From positions 62,001-126,000 of IMG/VR virus record IMGVR_UViG_3300021962_008382: a stretch of 64,000 bases of DNA; one strand, written 5' to 3'. The notes under the pieces are model-generated. The model was not told the origin of the DNA. It saw only the letters and a program-made list of their open reading frames with translations, and ran no database searches. Both the position numbers and the translations under genes were made by a program. This stretch comes from a virus. Below are positions 1 through 7,051 of this stretch, piece by piece. The first letter of the stretch is position 1; each line of letters begins with the position of its first letter.

Positions 1-293
1 GCAACTTGATCGTAAGTAACATCAGTATCTTTAGTCGGAAGATCTGTACTATCGATAGGGTAGTTATTTACTTCACAAAAATGCTTTAAGTAAGGAAGAA
101 GACCGACATACAGCTCTTTTGTCACTAATGAGTATAGTCGAAGTTTACCATCCCACATTTTGTTGCGATACATAGGTGTAAATTTCGCACCAGGTACTTC
201 AAAAGTAAAGTGCTCAGAAATCTCTTGTGCGATAGACATCTCGCACAAAACTTTCATATAGACTTCATCGCGCTTAATTATTTTTACAGACAC
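1..293 (-). CDS. uvsW: UvsW helicase, N-terminal part (cut by window edge)
   Basis: This is the first 97 codons of a gene that runs off the left edge. The translation begins VSVKIIKRDEVYMK and contains the block FTFEVPGAKF followed by RNKMWDGKLRLYS. From memory this matches the N-terminal domain of T4 UvsW (FSFEADGYRF, NWDGRIRLL) with the same spacing from the start. UvsW is an SF2 helicase that unwinds D-loops and R-loops and rescues stalled forks; the helicase motifs lie outside the window. The start is a GTG whose G overlaps the last base of the uvsY stop (TAGTG). An in-frame ATG 12 codons later would drop the conserved first strand, so GTG is preferred. The uvsY-uvsW pairing is the usual T4-like arrangement. 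Confidence 0.88.
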   Translation of the reverse strand, partial: MSVKIIKRDEVYMKVLCEMSIAQEISEHFTFEVPGAKFTPMYRNKMWDGKLRLYSLVTKELYVGLLPYLKHFCEVNNYPIDSTDLPTKDTDVTYDQV

Positions 294-733
294 TAAAATG
301 CACCATTAGTAAACTTAGTATATTCTATTGCTGACTTAATATCCCAAGTTCTAGAATTTATCGAGCGTATAATTTGCTCAAGCGTATAAATTACAGTTTT
401 AAAATACTCGACTTTGTCGACTAGCTCTACCAGGTCAGTATCGCTTTGCAAGAATTCATCCATCTCAGCTTTGAGAGGTTTATTGCCTTGGTACTGCAAC
501 CAGTCCATCGCTTGAAGTTCTTCTTGAGTTAGTTCGCCTCGATAGTAACGATACTTTATCTTGCGAGTACGTAGATAATCTGACTCTGCTTTTCTAAGCT
601 GTAACTTAGCTTTAGATAACAGAGTCAGATACTTGGCGTGTAAAGTTGGAACCTTAGTTGCTTCTCTACCAAGGTTCAACTCATCAATGGCCGAATCAAT
701 AGCCCATTGATCGGTGATATCAGTTAATTTCAT
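293..733 (-). CDS. uvsY: UvsY recombination mediator protein
   Basis: A 146-residue, highly charged, mostly helical protein, close to the T4 UvsY length of 137. UvsY loads UvsX recombinase onto gp32-coated single-stranded DNA during recombination-dependent replication and repair. The Lys/Arg-rich central helix (LRKAESDYLRTRKIKYRYYRG) followed by an aromatic/Gly turn resembles the T4 KARLDYYSGR region. The C-terminal helix with IKSAIEYTKF matches the T4 IKHIQDMRAF end. It overlaps the uvsW start by one base, as expected for translational coupling. Identification rests on residue pattern plus its place next to uvsW. Confidence 0.85.
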   Translation of the reverse strand: MKLTDITDQWAIDSAIDELNLGREATKVPTLHAKYLTLLSKAKLQLRKAESDYLRTRKIKYRYYRGELTQEELQAMDWLQYQGNKPLKAEMDEFLQSDTDLVELVDKVEYFKTVIYTLEQIIRSINSRTWDIKSAIEYTKFTNGAF

Positions 734-751
734 AATATAAGATTAATCTAC

Positions 752-1621
752 TTAGTCAGGAAGATCAATCGTTTTTACTTCTTGTGGTACCGGTTGTTGT
801 TGTTGTGGTTTTTCCCAGTTAATGATCGCTTGCGGGTTACCCTGGAAGCAGAAATGACCGTAATGGTTTAGAGAAATAGTAGGATCTAACCAGATATCAC
901 CGCCAATATCCTGCCAGCGACGACAGAACGTATAATCTTCTGAAAGGTATCGACGATCTACCGGGTCAATCATAGTATCAAATAGCGCATAGAAATTATC
1001 TTTAAGATCGCCGTTATTGATTACTACATCGTTGTTGTACTTAATTTCCGGGTAAGCGCGAATCAGCTTTAGAATAGCGTCTCGCTTGATCATCATGAAA
1101 CCGGTGCCTGCGTCGTGTAATTTAACAAGACCATTCTCTACAGCGATTGATTTGGTTTCACGATTAGTAAATTTAAAGTTAACAGCGTAGTCAGAACCGT
1201 GAGCTGCTATTTCTTTATCTGTAAGCGGTTGGTCGAGAGGAGTAGTGTGCATATTTTGACGAATACGATTCCAGGCAACTCCTTTCTTAGGATACGCCCC
1301 TACAGCCACTTCTTTATCTGCTGCGTAGAGCTTCAACACATCCTCTACACTAAACTCGATATCTGCGTCAATAAAGAGAAGATGTGTATAATCTGAATTA
1401 AGGAAATACGCTAGTAGTACGTTACGGGCTCTAGTAACTAGAGACTCGTTAGCAATTGTACCGAATGCTAGAGGAATTTGATGCTGGTTGAAAAAGGTCA
1501 TCATTCTGATGGTAGACCTAAAATAAGGCTCCATCAATTGACCACCATAGCAGGGGGTTGCGATAAAGAATTTATTCTTGCGGATTTCTTCCAGACTAAT
1601 CTGGCGAGTTTGGTTTTGCAT
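752..1621 (-). CDS. GT-A fold glycosyltransferase-like protein
   Basis: A 289-residue protein with a Rossmann-like opening (FFIATPCYGG) and a DxD motif, IDADIEF, at residues 84-90, the metal and nucleotide-sugar site of GT-A glycosyltransferases. Further on, AGTGFMMIKR and SEDYTFCRRW resemble the acceptor/catalytic segment of family-2-like enzymes. The C-terminal tail is Gln/Pro-rich. A GGAG-type ribosome site precedes the ATG. It sits between uvsY and the tail-tube-like gene, a common spot for accessory genes in marine T4-like phages. The sugar and acceptor are unknown; candidates are virion proteins, phage DNA or host glycans. Confidence 0.75.
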   Translation of the reverse strand: MQNQTRQISLEEIRKNKFFIATPCYGGQLMEPYFRSTIRMMTFFNQHQIPLAFGTIANESLVTRARNVLLAYFLNSDYTHLLFIDADIEFSVEDVLKLYAADKEVAVGAYPKKGVAWNRIRQNMHTTPLDQPLTDKEIAAHGSDYAVNFKFTNRETKSIAVENGLVKLHDAGTGFMMIKRDAILKLIRAYPEIKYNNDVVINNGDLKDNFYALFDTMIDPVDRRYLSEDYTFCRRWQDIGGDIWLDPTISLNHYGHFCFQGNPQAIINWEKPQQQQPVPQEVKTIDLPD

Positions 1622-1639
1622 GATCTACTCCAAGGTTAA

Positions 1640-2227
1640 TTATAATGTTTCAATTGTTAACGTTCTGAACTTAAAAGTTGCTCTTGAGGTTAGATACTCT
1701 AAAGAACCACCCGCAGTAGTAGTATCGAAATCCAAAGGCTCTACTGATATAGGGAATAAGTCTTTGAGTATTATATTAGTTTTAGCATTATTATTGCTAT
1801 CTAAAATGGTCAAAGTTCCGTCTGAATATCCCAAAACTTCATTATTAGATGAACCAGCTTTAAAGGGAAATCTATTAAGTCTTTCATTTGCAAAGTTTTT
1901 AAATTCAGCATAATTGTTAGGAAACCCTAATGCTGTAACCCATTCATATAGCTCAACGTAATTGCTTAGATCTTCTGCAATAATAAATTTAATAGTTAAA
2001 TCGGTGTACATGAGCTTGTCACCGATAATTGGTCTATCAATAAAAGGTGTAGGTTGGTTAATGAAACCTAACTGAATACCAGGTAGGTTAGCAGCCTGGC
2101 AAGTATAAGAAACTTTAGGGAGGTCTTTTATAACTAATCTAAAACCGTTAGGTCTTAGAAAGTTATGGACTGCAACAGAAGGAGATGTTACAGTCGACTT
2201 TAATTCTGAAAGATTAGATGTGTACAT
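1640..2227 (-). CDS. Tail-tube-like (gp19-type fold) virion protein after gp23
   Basis: A 195-residue protein whose pattern (NGFRLVIKDLP, then ANLPGIQLG, then EDLSNYVELYEWV, then a beta-rich end) is typical of the T4 tail-tube superfamily. It is clearly different from the main tube protein at 8610-9188, so it is a paralogue with another role: baseplate-tube adaptor, tail terminator or accessory tube subunit. The position directly downstream of gp23 is where some related marine phages carry a gp3-like tail-completion gene, so that remains an alternative. It has its own late-type promoter and is separated from gp23 by a terminator, which implies independent expression. Confidence 0.65.
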   Translation of the reverse strand: MYTSNLSELKSTVTSPSVAVHNFLRPNGFRLVIKDLPKVSYTCQAANLPGIQLGFINQPTPFIDRPIIGDKLMYTDLTIKFIIAEDLSNYVELYEWVTALGFPNNYAEFKNFANERLNRFPFKAGSSNNEVLGYSDGTLTILDSNNNAKTNIILKDLFPISVEPLDFDTTTAGGSLEYLTSRATFKFRTLTIETL

Positions 2228-2232
2228 ATCAT

Positions 2233-2240
2233 TATTTATC
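2233..2240 (-). promoter_or_regulatory. Late promoter variant (GATAAATA)
   Basis: GATAAATA on the minus strand, six bases upstream of the ATG at 2227 and just downstream of the gp23 terminator. It differs from the T4 late consensus TATAAATA at the first base. The very short distance to the start codon would give a nearly leaderless message, so activity is uncertain. Confidence 0.4.
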
Positions 2241-2250
2241 TCATAAAAAT

Positions 2251-2271
2251 AGGGGGAGCTTAGCTCCCCCT
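2251..2271 (-). terminator. Rho-independent terminator after gp23
   Basis: A 10-bp perfect inverted repeat (AGGGGGAGCT paired with AGCTCCCCCT) followed on the minus strand by ATTTTTA. It lies between the gp23 stop and the next gene. A strong terminator after the most highly expressed capsid gene is expected in T4-like phages. Confidence 0.85.
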
Positions 2272-2297
2272 AATACCACTCTTAATTGGTGGTTCAA

Positions 2298-3629
2298 TTA
2301 CATCAGGTTTACAACTTTGGTACGGCGATAGTACTGGTTGCGGTTTGCTGTAAATGTATCACCATCGGCAGCAGCGCTTCCACCAGTAGTTGTAACGTAC
2401 GGGTTAGCAATCATACCGTAGCGAGTCTTGAAGCCAATCTTTGGCTGGAAGCTACTTGGATCTACTGCACGAACCATCTGGAGAGGTACGTAAGGACAGT
2501 AGAAGATACCTGCGTCATAAGGCGAAGTACCTTTGTAACCAACTACGTAGAACTGCGAGGCTGCACCAAGGTTTGCAGAATATGGATCTACATATACTTT
2601 GAAGCGACCGTTCAGAACACCGGCAAAAGTATTACCAGTATCATCTACGTTCAGGTTGGTTGAAAGAGCGGGTGCATAGTCAAGTACACCAGCCATTGCT
2701 AAGGCGCTTGCAACGTCTGCAGAACAGACGATGAAGTTACCTTTGCCACGACGGGTATCCTGACCGATGTGGTTGGCATCACGTTCGATGTTGAACAGAA
2801 GACCTTTGAAGCGTTCTACCGACCAGCGACCGTTGGAGTCAACGTCAAGGTTAAAGGTACCAGCTGTTGCAGTAGCAGGCGAACCGGCTTTAGCAACTGT
2901 ATAGATGGTACGAACAACTTCACGGTTAATTTCAAACATAATTTCCTGTGACAGGATGTTTGAAAGTTCCGACTCTGCATCAAGACCATGAACTGCTTTC
3001 AGGTCCTGCGCAAGTTCAAGGGTGTATTCAGCTTTCAGAGCACGGGTGCGAGCAGTAACCGTGGTCTTATCGATAGCGAATGCCATTGAACCGAAGTTAT
3101 TAGTAGAAGCGTCACCAAGAGCTTCACCCTGTGCATTGGACATACCTTTGCCAGTAGTGTAAGAACCATCTACTGGGTTATCACCAGCATGTGTTCCGTT
3201 CTTAGGTGTACCGGCGTAGTCGGCATCGAAACCAGATGACGAGAAGTCGGTATCGGCTTCGTTGAAGAGAGCTTCGGTTAAGCCTGAATCAGTACGAACG
3301 TTACCGTATACTGAACGCATTGCAAAAATAAGACCGGTAGGACCAGTCATAGGCTGAACGCCACAGATGTCGTAAGCCATCAGGTTAGGCATCGAACGAC
3401 GAACAAGACCGATAAGGATTGGATCGTAACGATCAATACCTGCGGTTGAATCGTAGTTGTTAGCTGGTGCTACTTCGGAAAGCATCTGACGCTCTTCGCG
3501 AAGTGCTTTCTCCTGGTTTTCAAGAAGAACTGCGGTTACAGACTTCTTGTAGCTGTCTTTGATTTCTGGCAGATCTGCGTGGTCTAGGACAGCGCCCCAC
3601 TTAGTCTGAAGTTGTTCTGATAAGTACAT
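2298..3629 (-). CDS. gp23: Major capsid protein gp23
   Basis: A 443-residue HK97-fold major head protein that forms the hexamers of the T4-like capsid. The order of conserved blocks fits gp23: an N-terminal helical pro-region, MLSEVAPANN, then PILIGLVRRSMPNLMAYDICGVQPM, the Gly/Asp-rich insertion, ARTRALKAEYTLELAQDLKAVHGLDAE, and a C-terminal KIGFKTRYGMIANPYV block. The E52-V53 bond in MLSE-VAP fits the L/I-x-E cleavage rule of the gp21 protease, so removal of about 52 residues during maturation is likely. T4 gp23 is 521 residues; this shorter form is normal in marine relatives. It has an exact TATAAATA late promoter, a strong AGGAGAAGG ribosome site and its own terminator. Confidence 0.97.
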   Translation of the reverse strand: MYLSEQLQTKWGAVLDHADLPEIKDSYKKSVTAVLLENQEKALREERQMLSEVAPANNYDSTAGIDRYDPILIGLVRRSMPNLMAYDICGVQPMTGPTGLIFAMRSVYGNVRTDSGLTEALFNEADTDFSSSGFDADYAGTPKNGTHAGDNPVDGSYTTGKGMSNAQGEALGDASTNNFGSMAFAIDKTTVTARTRALKAEYTLELAQDLKAVHGLDAESELSNILSQEIMFEINREVVRTIYTVAKAGSPATATAGTFNLDVDSNGRWSVERFKGLLFNIERDANHIGQDTRRGKGNFIVCSADVASALAMAGVLDYAPALSTNLNVDDTGNTFAGVLNGRFKVYVDPYSANLGAASQFYVVGYKGTSPYDAGIFYCPYVPLQMVRAVDPSSFQPKIGFKTRYGMIANPYVTTTGGSAAADGDTFTANRNQYYRRTKVVNLM

Positions 3630-3657
3630 TACCTTCTCCTTTTTAGAAGTTCTAAGA

Positions 3658-3665
3658 TATTTATA
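3658..3665 (-). promoter_or_regulatory. Late promoter of gp23 (TATAAATA)
   Basis: Exact match to the T4 late -10 element TATAAATA on the minus strand, 28 bases upstream of the gp23 ATG, followed by a strong AGGAGAAGG ribosome site. In T4 this element is read by host RNA polymerase carrying the phage factor gp55 with gp33 and gp45. Confidence 0.85.
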
Positions 3666-3667
3666 TG

Positions 3668-4768
3668 TTATCGAGTTTTGATAGCGCGCGAGAGATGTCT
3701 CACGTACTGATCAACCGTTGTGTTATTTTCAAACGAGCTAGCGCTGTTTATAGCGGTTTCTTCAACAAGAACCTGCTCTGGTGATTTACCTGTGTGAGTA
3801 GGGAAATAATTTTCCGTAATTACAGCAAGCTTTTCACGATACAGGTCTTCTGATTCAAAATCGACCCCTTCTACTAACTTTTTAAGTTTTTGTGCTTCAG
3901 TAGAAGTTAGATTTTTAGTCTGCTCTTCGAAGATACTAGCTTTTTTAACAGAACTAAGTTCTTTTGAAGTCTCGACATTCTTTTCAATTGCTTCATCAAG
4001 CTTAGCGCTTAATTCTTCGTTCTTAGCTTGAAGGTCAGCAAGTACATCATACTTCTCTTCAGGAATATCTATGTAATGTTCTTTGAAGAGTTCTTTCATA
4101 CCGGTAATGAAGTCTTCTGCAATCTCGGTACGAAGACCTGATTCAACAGCTAATGCATTCTCATCCATCCACTGTTCAACAACATAGTTGAGGTATGAAT
4201 CTACTTTTTCAACTAATGACTCAGTGTATTCTTTAAGCTGGTTTGCATTAGCTTCTTCTAATTTAGCAGTTACTTTTTCCATCTCGTGATTAACACGAGC
4301 GATAACAGCAGCTTCAAATATAGAAGTAGCTTTCGCTTTGAATTCCTCAGATAGTTCTTCTCCGAAAATTGAGTTTAGCTGAGCTGAAACATCAACGTCG
4401 TTTTCGGAAATAGCATTATCTTGTTCTTGTTTTTCTTCCATGTTTGGAACTTTTACTGACTTAGCGTCGCCTTTAGTGGCTGGGACTGGTGCTTTTGATA
4501 CTGAAGAAGAATTCTTGGCACCTAAATTAGTGTCATCTTCGTCAGATGTTGTGAAAGAAGCGTCTTGTGAGGATCCCTGCTTAGGCTGTGTGGTATCACC
4601 AGCTGTAGCTGCCTGACCTGCTTTAGAAGTATCCTTCTTAGCATTTGAAGCGGCTTTTGAGCCGGTGTCGGCCATTCCACCTGCAGCAAGGTTCTCAGTA
4701 GATTCTTCAGTCAGTTTTTGCTTATCTTTTCCAGATAGCAACTGTGCAATTTTACTTTCCACTGACAT
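3668..4768 (-). CDS. gp22: Prohead scaffold core protein gp22
   Basis: A 366-residue, very acidic, helical protein. The first 110 residues are low-complexity (Ser, Thr, Lys, Gln, Ala), followed by long heptad-like coiled coils (ATSIFEAAVIARVNHEME, AKLEEANANQLKEY, LADLQAKNEELSAKLDEAIEKN). This composition and its place between gp21 and gp23 identify the major scaffold core, which shapes the prohead and is degraded by gp21 during maturation. Many Glu-containing sites fit the L/I-x-E cleavage rule. The C-terminal segment ASSFENNTTVDQYVRHLSRAIK is typical of marine gp22 relatives. The long disordered N-terminus makes it larger than T4 gp22 (269 residues). Confidence 0.9.
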   Translation of the reverse strand: MSVESKIAQLLSGKDKQKLTEESTENLAAGGMADTGSKAASNAKKDTSKAGQAATAGDTTQPKQGSSQDASFTTSDEDDTNLGAKNSSSVSKAPVPATKGDAKSVKVPNMEEKQEQDNAISENDVDVSAQLNSIFGEELSEEFKAKATSIFEAAVIARVNHEMEKVTAKLEEANANQLKEYTESLVEKVDSYLNYVVEQWMDENALAVESGLRTEIAEDFITGMKELFKEHYIDIPEEKYDVLADLQAKNEELSAKLDEAIEKNVETSKELSSVKKASIFEEQTKNLTSTEAQKLKKLVEGVDFESEDLYREKLAVITENYFPTHTGKSPEQVLVEETAINSASSFENNTTVDQYVRHLSRAIKTR

Positions 4769-4804
4769 CCGTATTTCTCCTAAGAGTTTTTTGTTTAACG
4801 TTAT

Positions 4805-4812
4805 TATTTATA
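4805..4812 (-). promoter_or_regulatory. Late promoter of gp22 (TATAAATA)
   Basis: Exact TATAAATA on the minus strand about 37 bases before the gp22 ATG, in the short gap between gp21 and gp22. A GGAGAA ribosome site lies just before the start codon. This lets scaffold be expressed apart from the upstream protease. Confidence 0.8.
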
Positions 4813-4820
4813 TGGCTGAG

Positions 4821-5465
4821 TTACTTGATACTTCTCAAGAAAGAATTGAAAACCTTTAGTTTTGTTTCATTTAAACTGTGTTTTGACGCTTTCTTAATAG
4901 CTCTCTGCGCATACTCAACATCAACGGCTTTCCACACCCCGTTGTCTAAAATCCATTCAGCTGATTCCATAATGCCATTAACAAAAGCATCAGGGGCTGA
5001 TGGGTCGGCAACAATATCTACGGTTGCAAGATGAAAATCATCCTGTACTTCGTTGATACCGTCTTTTTCTTTTAAAGAGCCAAGACCACGCGAGGATACT
5101 CCCAATCTCACCCCTTCTTCAATAAAGTTCTGAGCAATCTTTCCCATTGGAGTGTCTAATACCTTGGCACGTCCAATAACATCATTGCCTGTGAACTTTA
5201 ACTCAGTAATAAGATGAGAAACATTATTTAAATTAATTTGAGGATTAGGAGGATGACCTAGCTCTCCTAATGCTCTTTTTTCTTTAATAAGATCTTGATA
5301 ACGGCTAACTTCTCTTTCCATAACTGCTTTTGGATAACGTCTGCCATTACGGTTGTCTTTATCTGCCTGCATAAAGATACCTTCAATAAAGATACCTTTC
5401 TTACCAGACTCTTTAGCTTCAGTAATATACTTAAGCTCTTGTGAAATTTCTTTAATTAGTTTCAT
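4821..5465 (-). CDS. gp21: Prohead core protease gp21
   Basis: A 214-residue serine protease of the T4 gp21 family, related in fold to herpesvirus assemblin. It cuts scaffold, capsid and internal proteins after L/I-x-E and then degrades itself. Visible blocks are NRNGRRYPKAVMEREV, GELGHP with the likely catalytic His at 71, LGVSSRG with the likely nucleophile Ser at 124, and VDIVADPSAPDAF with the conserved Asp at 154. The length equals T4 gp21 (212). The ATG overlaps the preceding stop by one base, so it is translationally coupled to the upstream small head gene. Confidence 0.95.
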   Translation of the reverse strand: MKLIKEISQELKYITEAKESGKKGIFIEGIFMQADKDNRNGRRYPKAVMEREVSRYQDLIKEKRALGELGHPPNPQINLNNVSHLITELKFTGNDVIGRAKVLDTPMGKIAQNFIEEGVRLGVSSRGLGSLKEKDGINEVQDDFHLATVDIVADPSAPDAFVNGIMESAEWILDNGVWKAVDVEYAQRAIKKASKHSLNETKLKVFNSFLRSIK

Positions 5466-5878
5466 TAGTATGGATCCACTCCAGGGCCTTGGTGTTGAAG
5501 GTTACGATCGATATAACCATTCCCTTTTGTAAACTGAATGATCATAGTACCTTGAGCGGCACCTAAATTAACTTCTACGTTAGCGTTAGCTTGGTCACCT
5601 AGTACACAGCCAATCTTTTCGGTAAGGTTAAACTCACCGGAGCCAGATACCGCTAGAATTAAATTACCACCCCTGGTAATATTAGCAGCATTACCAACAT
5701 CGTAAGCAATATCCGTAATAGTTAAAACTACGTTTGCAGGGGTAACAATCTGAGTATCAGTTGTAGCGTTCGGGCCAGGGTGAGCTAGCTCATAAATAGA
5801 GATATTGGCGTTACCAGACCCTACAATTGCAACGGCTGCTTGACGCTTTGTAATTTTTAAAATGCGTTTATCTGCCAT
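5465..5878 (-). CDS. Small head-region virion protein, function unknown
   Basis: A 137-residue protein with a beta-strand-rich pattern and no acidic core-protein character. It begins with a basic strand (RILKITKRQAAVAIVG), then Gly/Asn/Ala-rich strands (GSGNANISIYELAH, NLILAVSGSGEFNLTEKIG), and ends in HQGPGVDPY. It is not recognised as a named T4 gene. It lies between the prohead protease and a predicted internal head protein, overlapping both neighbours by a few bases, so a head role such as decoration, vertex or internal protein is the best inference. Confidence 0.6.
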   Translation of the reverse strand: MADKRILKITKRQAAVAIVGSGNANISIYELAHPGPNATTDTQIVTPANVVLTITDIAYDVGNAANITRGGNLILAVSGSGEFNLTEKIGCVLGDQANANVEVNLGAAQGTMIIQFTKGNGYIDRNLQHQGPGVDPY

Positions 5879-6842
5879 CGTTCATTCTCTTTTTCTTTTT
5901 GTGGTTACCGTGATATTCAGCAAGCATTATATCAAGATCCTCTGTATACACCTTATGAATACCGTCTTTGAATTCTACCATATACCATTCAACCTGACCT
6001 TCGTCATTAGGGTCAGCGTGCTGAGCTTCTAATACAACCCCGTCACCAAGAAGAGCTGAGCGAACGTGCTTAGCGCAGTAATGAACATCTTCTTTCCTGA
6101 TAATACCAGCATCTTCGAGATCTTTTTTGCGCTTTAAAGTATCTTCGATGTTTTTCTTGTACCATGCTTGTCTTTGAGCTAGGGTCTCCCCGGTCTCTTT
6201 TCTAGTTAGTTTATCCCAGCGGTCGTAGACTTTTGCTGCACCGAACAGCTTAGTTTTTTTAGCTTCTTCTATCTCACCTTCTTCTTTTTCACCTTCTTCT
6301 TTTTCATCTACATCTTGTTTGCTGTGCATTAAGAAGTCGTGAACAGAATCTAAATAATCAGAAGCCATGGTAAGCTTAGACTGTACCCAACCATCCAGCT
6401 GAGTATCATCATTCATTATTCTTGCGAGGCCAGATGCCTGATTTACCATGCGCATCAGCTGACCTTTTGCCATGGCTCCTTCATCATCAACGGCTTCTTT
6501 TACACTCGAGGTAGGTTTATTACCTACTATTCTTTCATGCGCTCTTTGAATGCCTTTTAAGCGCTGAGCGAGTTTAGTTTTAGTTTTCGGAATTCCGTAT
6601 ATAGGGTCTACAGCTTTCTTAACATAACTTGTTAGGGTCGATTTTTTTAGTTCATCAATCTGGGTTGATTCTTCAGCAACACGCTTAGCTGTCTTTGTAG
6701 CTATGGCCATCTTCATACCCATGGGCATATCTGGGTTTTCACGCTCAATAGCTTTAGCTACCTCTTCACGCTTCTTTTTTTCGGCGGAGGTAAGAGTCTT
6801 TTCTGTAATATGATTTCGAAAAGAGAAAAAATCTTTAGACAT
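5868..6842 (-). CDS. Predicted internal head/prohead core protein
   Basis: A 324-residue highly charged, helical protein. The N-terminus FRNHITEKTLTSAEKKKREEVAKAIERENPDMPMGMKMAIATKTA... includes a motif, ahead of residue 60, common in head-associated proteins of marine T4-like phages. A Glu/Lys-rich stretch (DEKEEGEKEEGEIEEA) lies near residue 190 and a basic tail (NHKKKKRMNDGR) ends the protein. HITE, QIDE and similar sites match the gp21 cleavage rule, suggesting processing inside the prohead. It takes the place of T4 gp68/internal-protein genes between gp67-like and gp21. The exact function is not known. Confidence 0.55.
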   Translation of the reverse strand: MSKDFFSFRNHITEKTLTSAEKKKREEVAKAIERENPDMPMGMKMAIATKTAKRVAEESTQIDELKKSTLTSYVKKAVDPIYGIPKTKTKLAQRLKGIQRAHERIVGNKPTSSVKEAVDDEGAMAKGQLMRMVNQASGLARIMNDDTQLDGWVQSKLTMASDYLDSVHDFLMHSKQDVDEKEEGEKEEGEIEEAKKTKLFGAAKVYDRWDKLTRKETGETLAQRQAWYKKNIEDTLKRKKDLEDAGIIRKEDVHYCAKHVRSALLGDGVVLEAQHADPNDEGQVEWYMVEFKDGIHKVYTEDLDIMLAEYHGNHKKKKRMNDGR

Positions 6843-7026
6843 GGTCGCTGGTCTCTGTATCTTCTTCTGGTGCGGAATAGACGTTTTGAGCTATTTCCAT
6901 TTTCTTATCGTTAAGCGCAGAGTCTAATTTTGATGCAAGGATTGCATAGACATCTTCCTGCGCCTCTGCATTTTCACCGTTAATAATTTTGTTAACTAAA
7001 TTGTTGACTAATTCTTTATCTGACAT
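6835..7026 (-). CDS. Small acidic prohead core protein (gp67-like position)
   Basis: A 63-residue acidic protein: ELVNNLVNKIINGENAEAQEDVY, then ILASKLDSALNDKKMEIAQNVY, and an acidic tail EEDTETSD. It lies directly downstream of the portal gene, the T4 position of gene 67, whose product is a small, acidic prohead core protein cut by gp21. The ALNDKKMEIAQNVY segment recurs, from memory, in marine T4-like core proteins. The assignment rests on size, charge and position only. It overlaps the next gene by eight bases. Confidence 0.6.
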   Translation of the reverse strand: MSDKELVNNLVNKIINGENAEAQEDVYAILASKLDSALNDKKMEIAQNVYSAPEEDTETSDHV

Positions 7027-7043
7027 AAATCACCCATTAATAT

Positions 7044-7051
7044 TATTTATC
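7044..7051 (-). promoter_or_regulatory. Late promoter variant (GATAAATA) for the prohead core cluster
   Basis: GATAAATA on the minus strand overlapping the end of the portal gene, 18 bases before the small core-protein ATG. It carries the same first-base variant seen near gp4. It would drive the gp67-like, internal-protein and gp21 genes. Confidence 0.5.

Noticed and set aside
1199-1913. Plus-strand open frames opposite the glycosyltransferase and tail-tube-like genes
   Set aside because: Their translations lack any domain pattern and they are fully covered by better-supported minus-strand genes.
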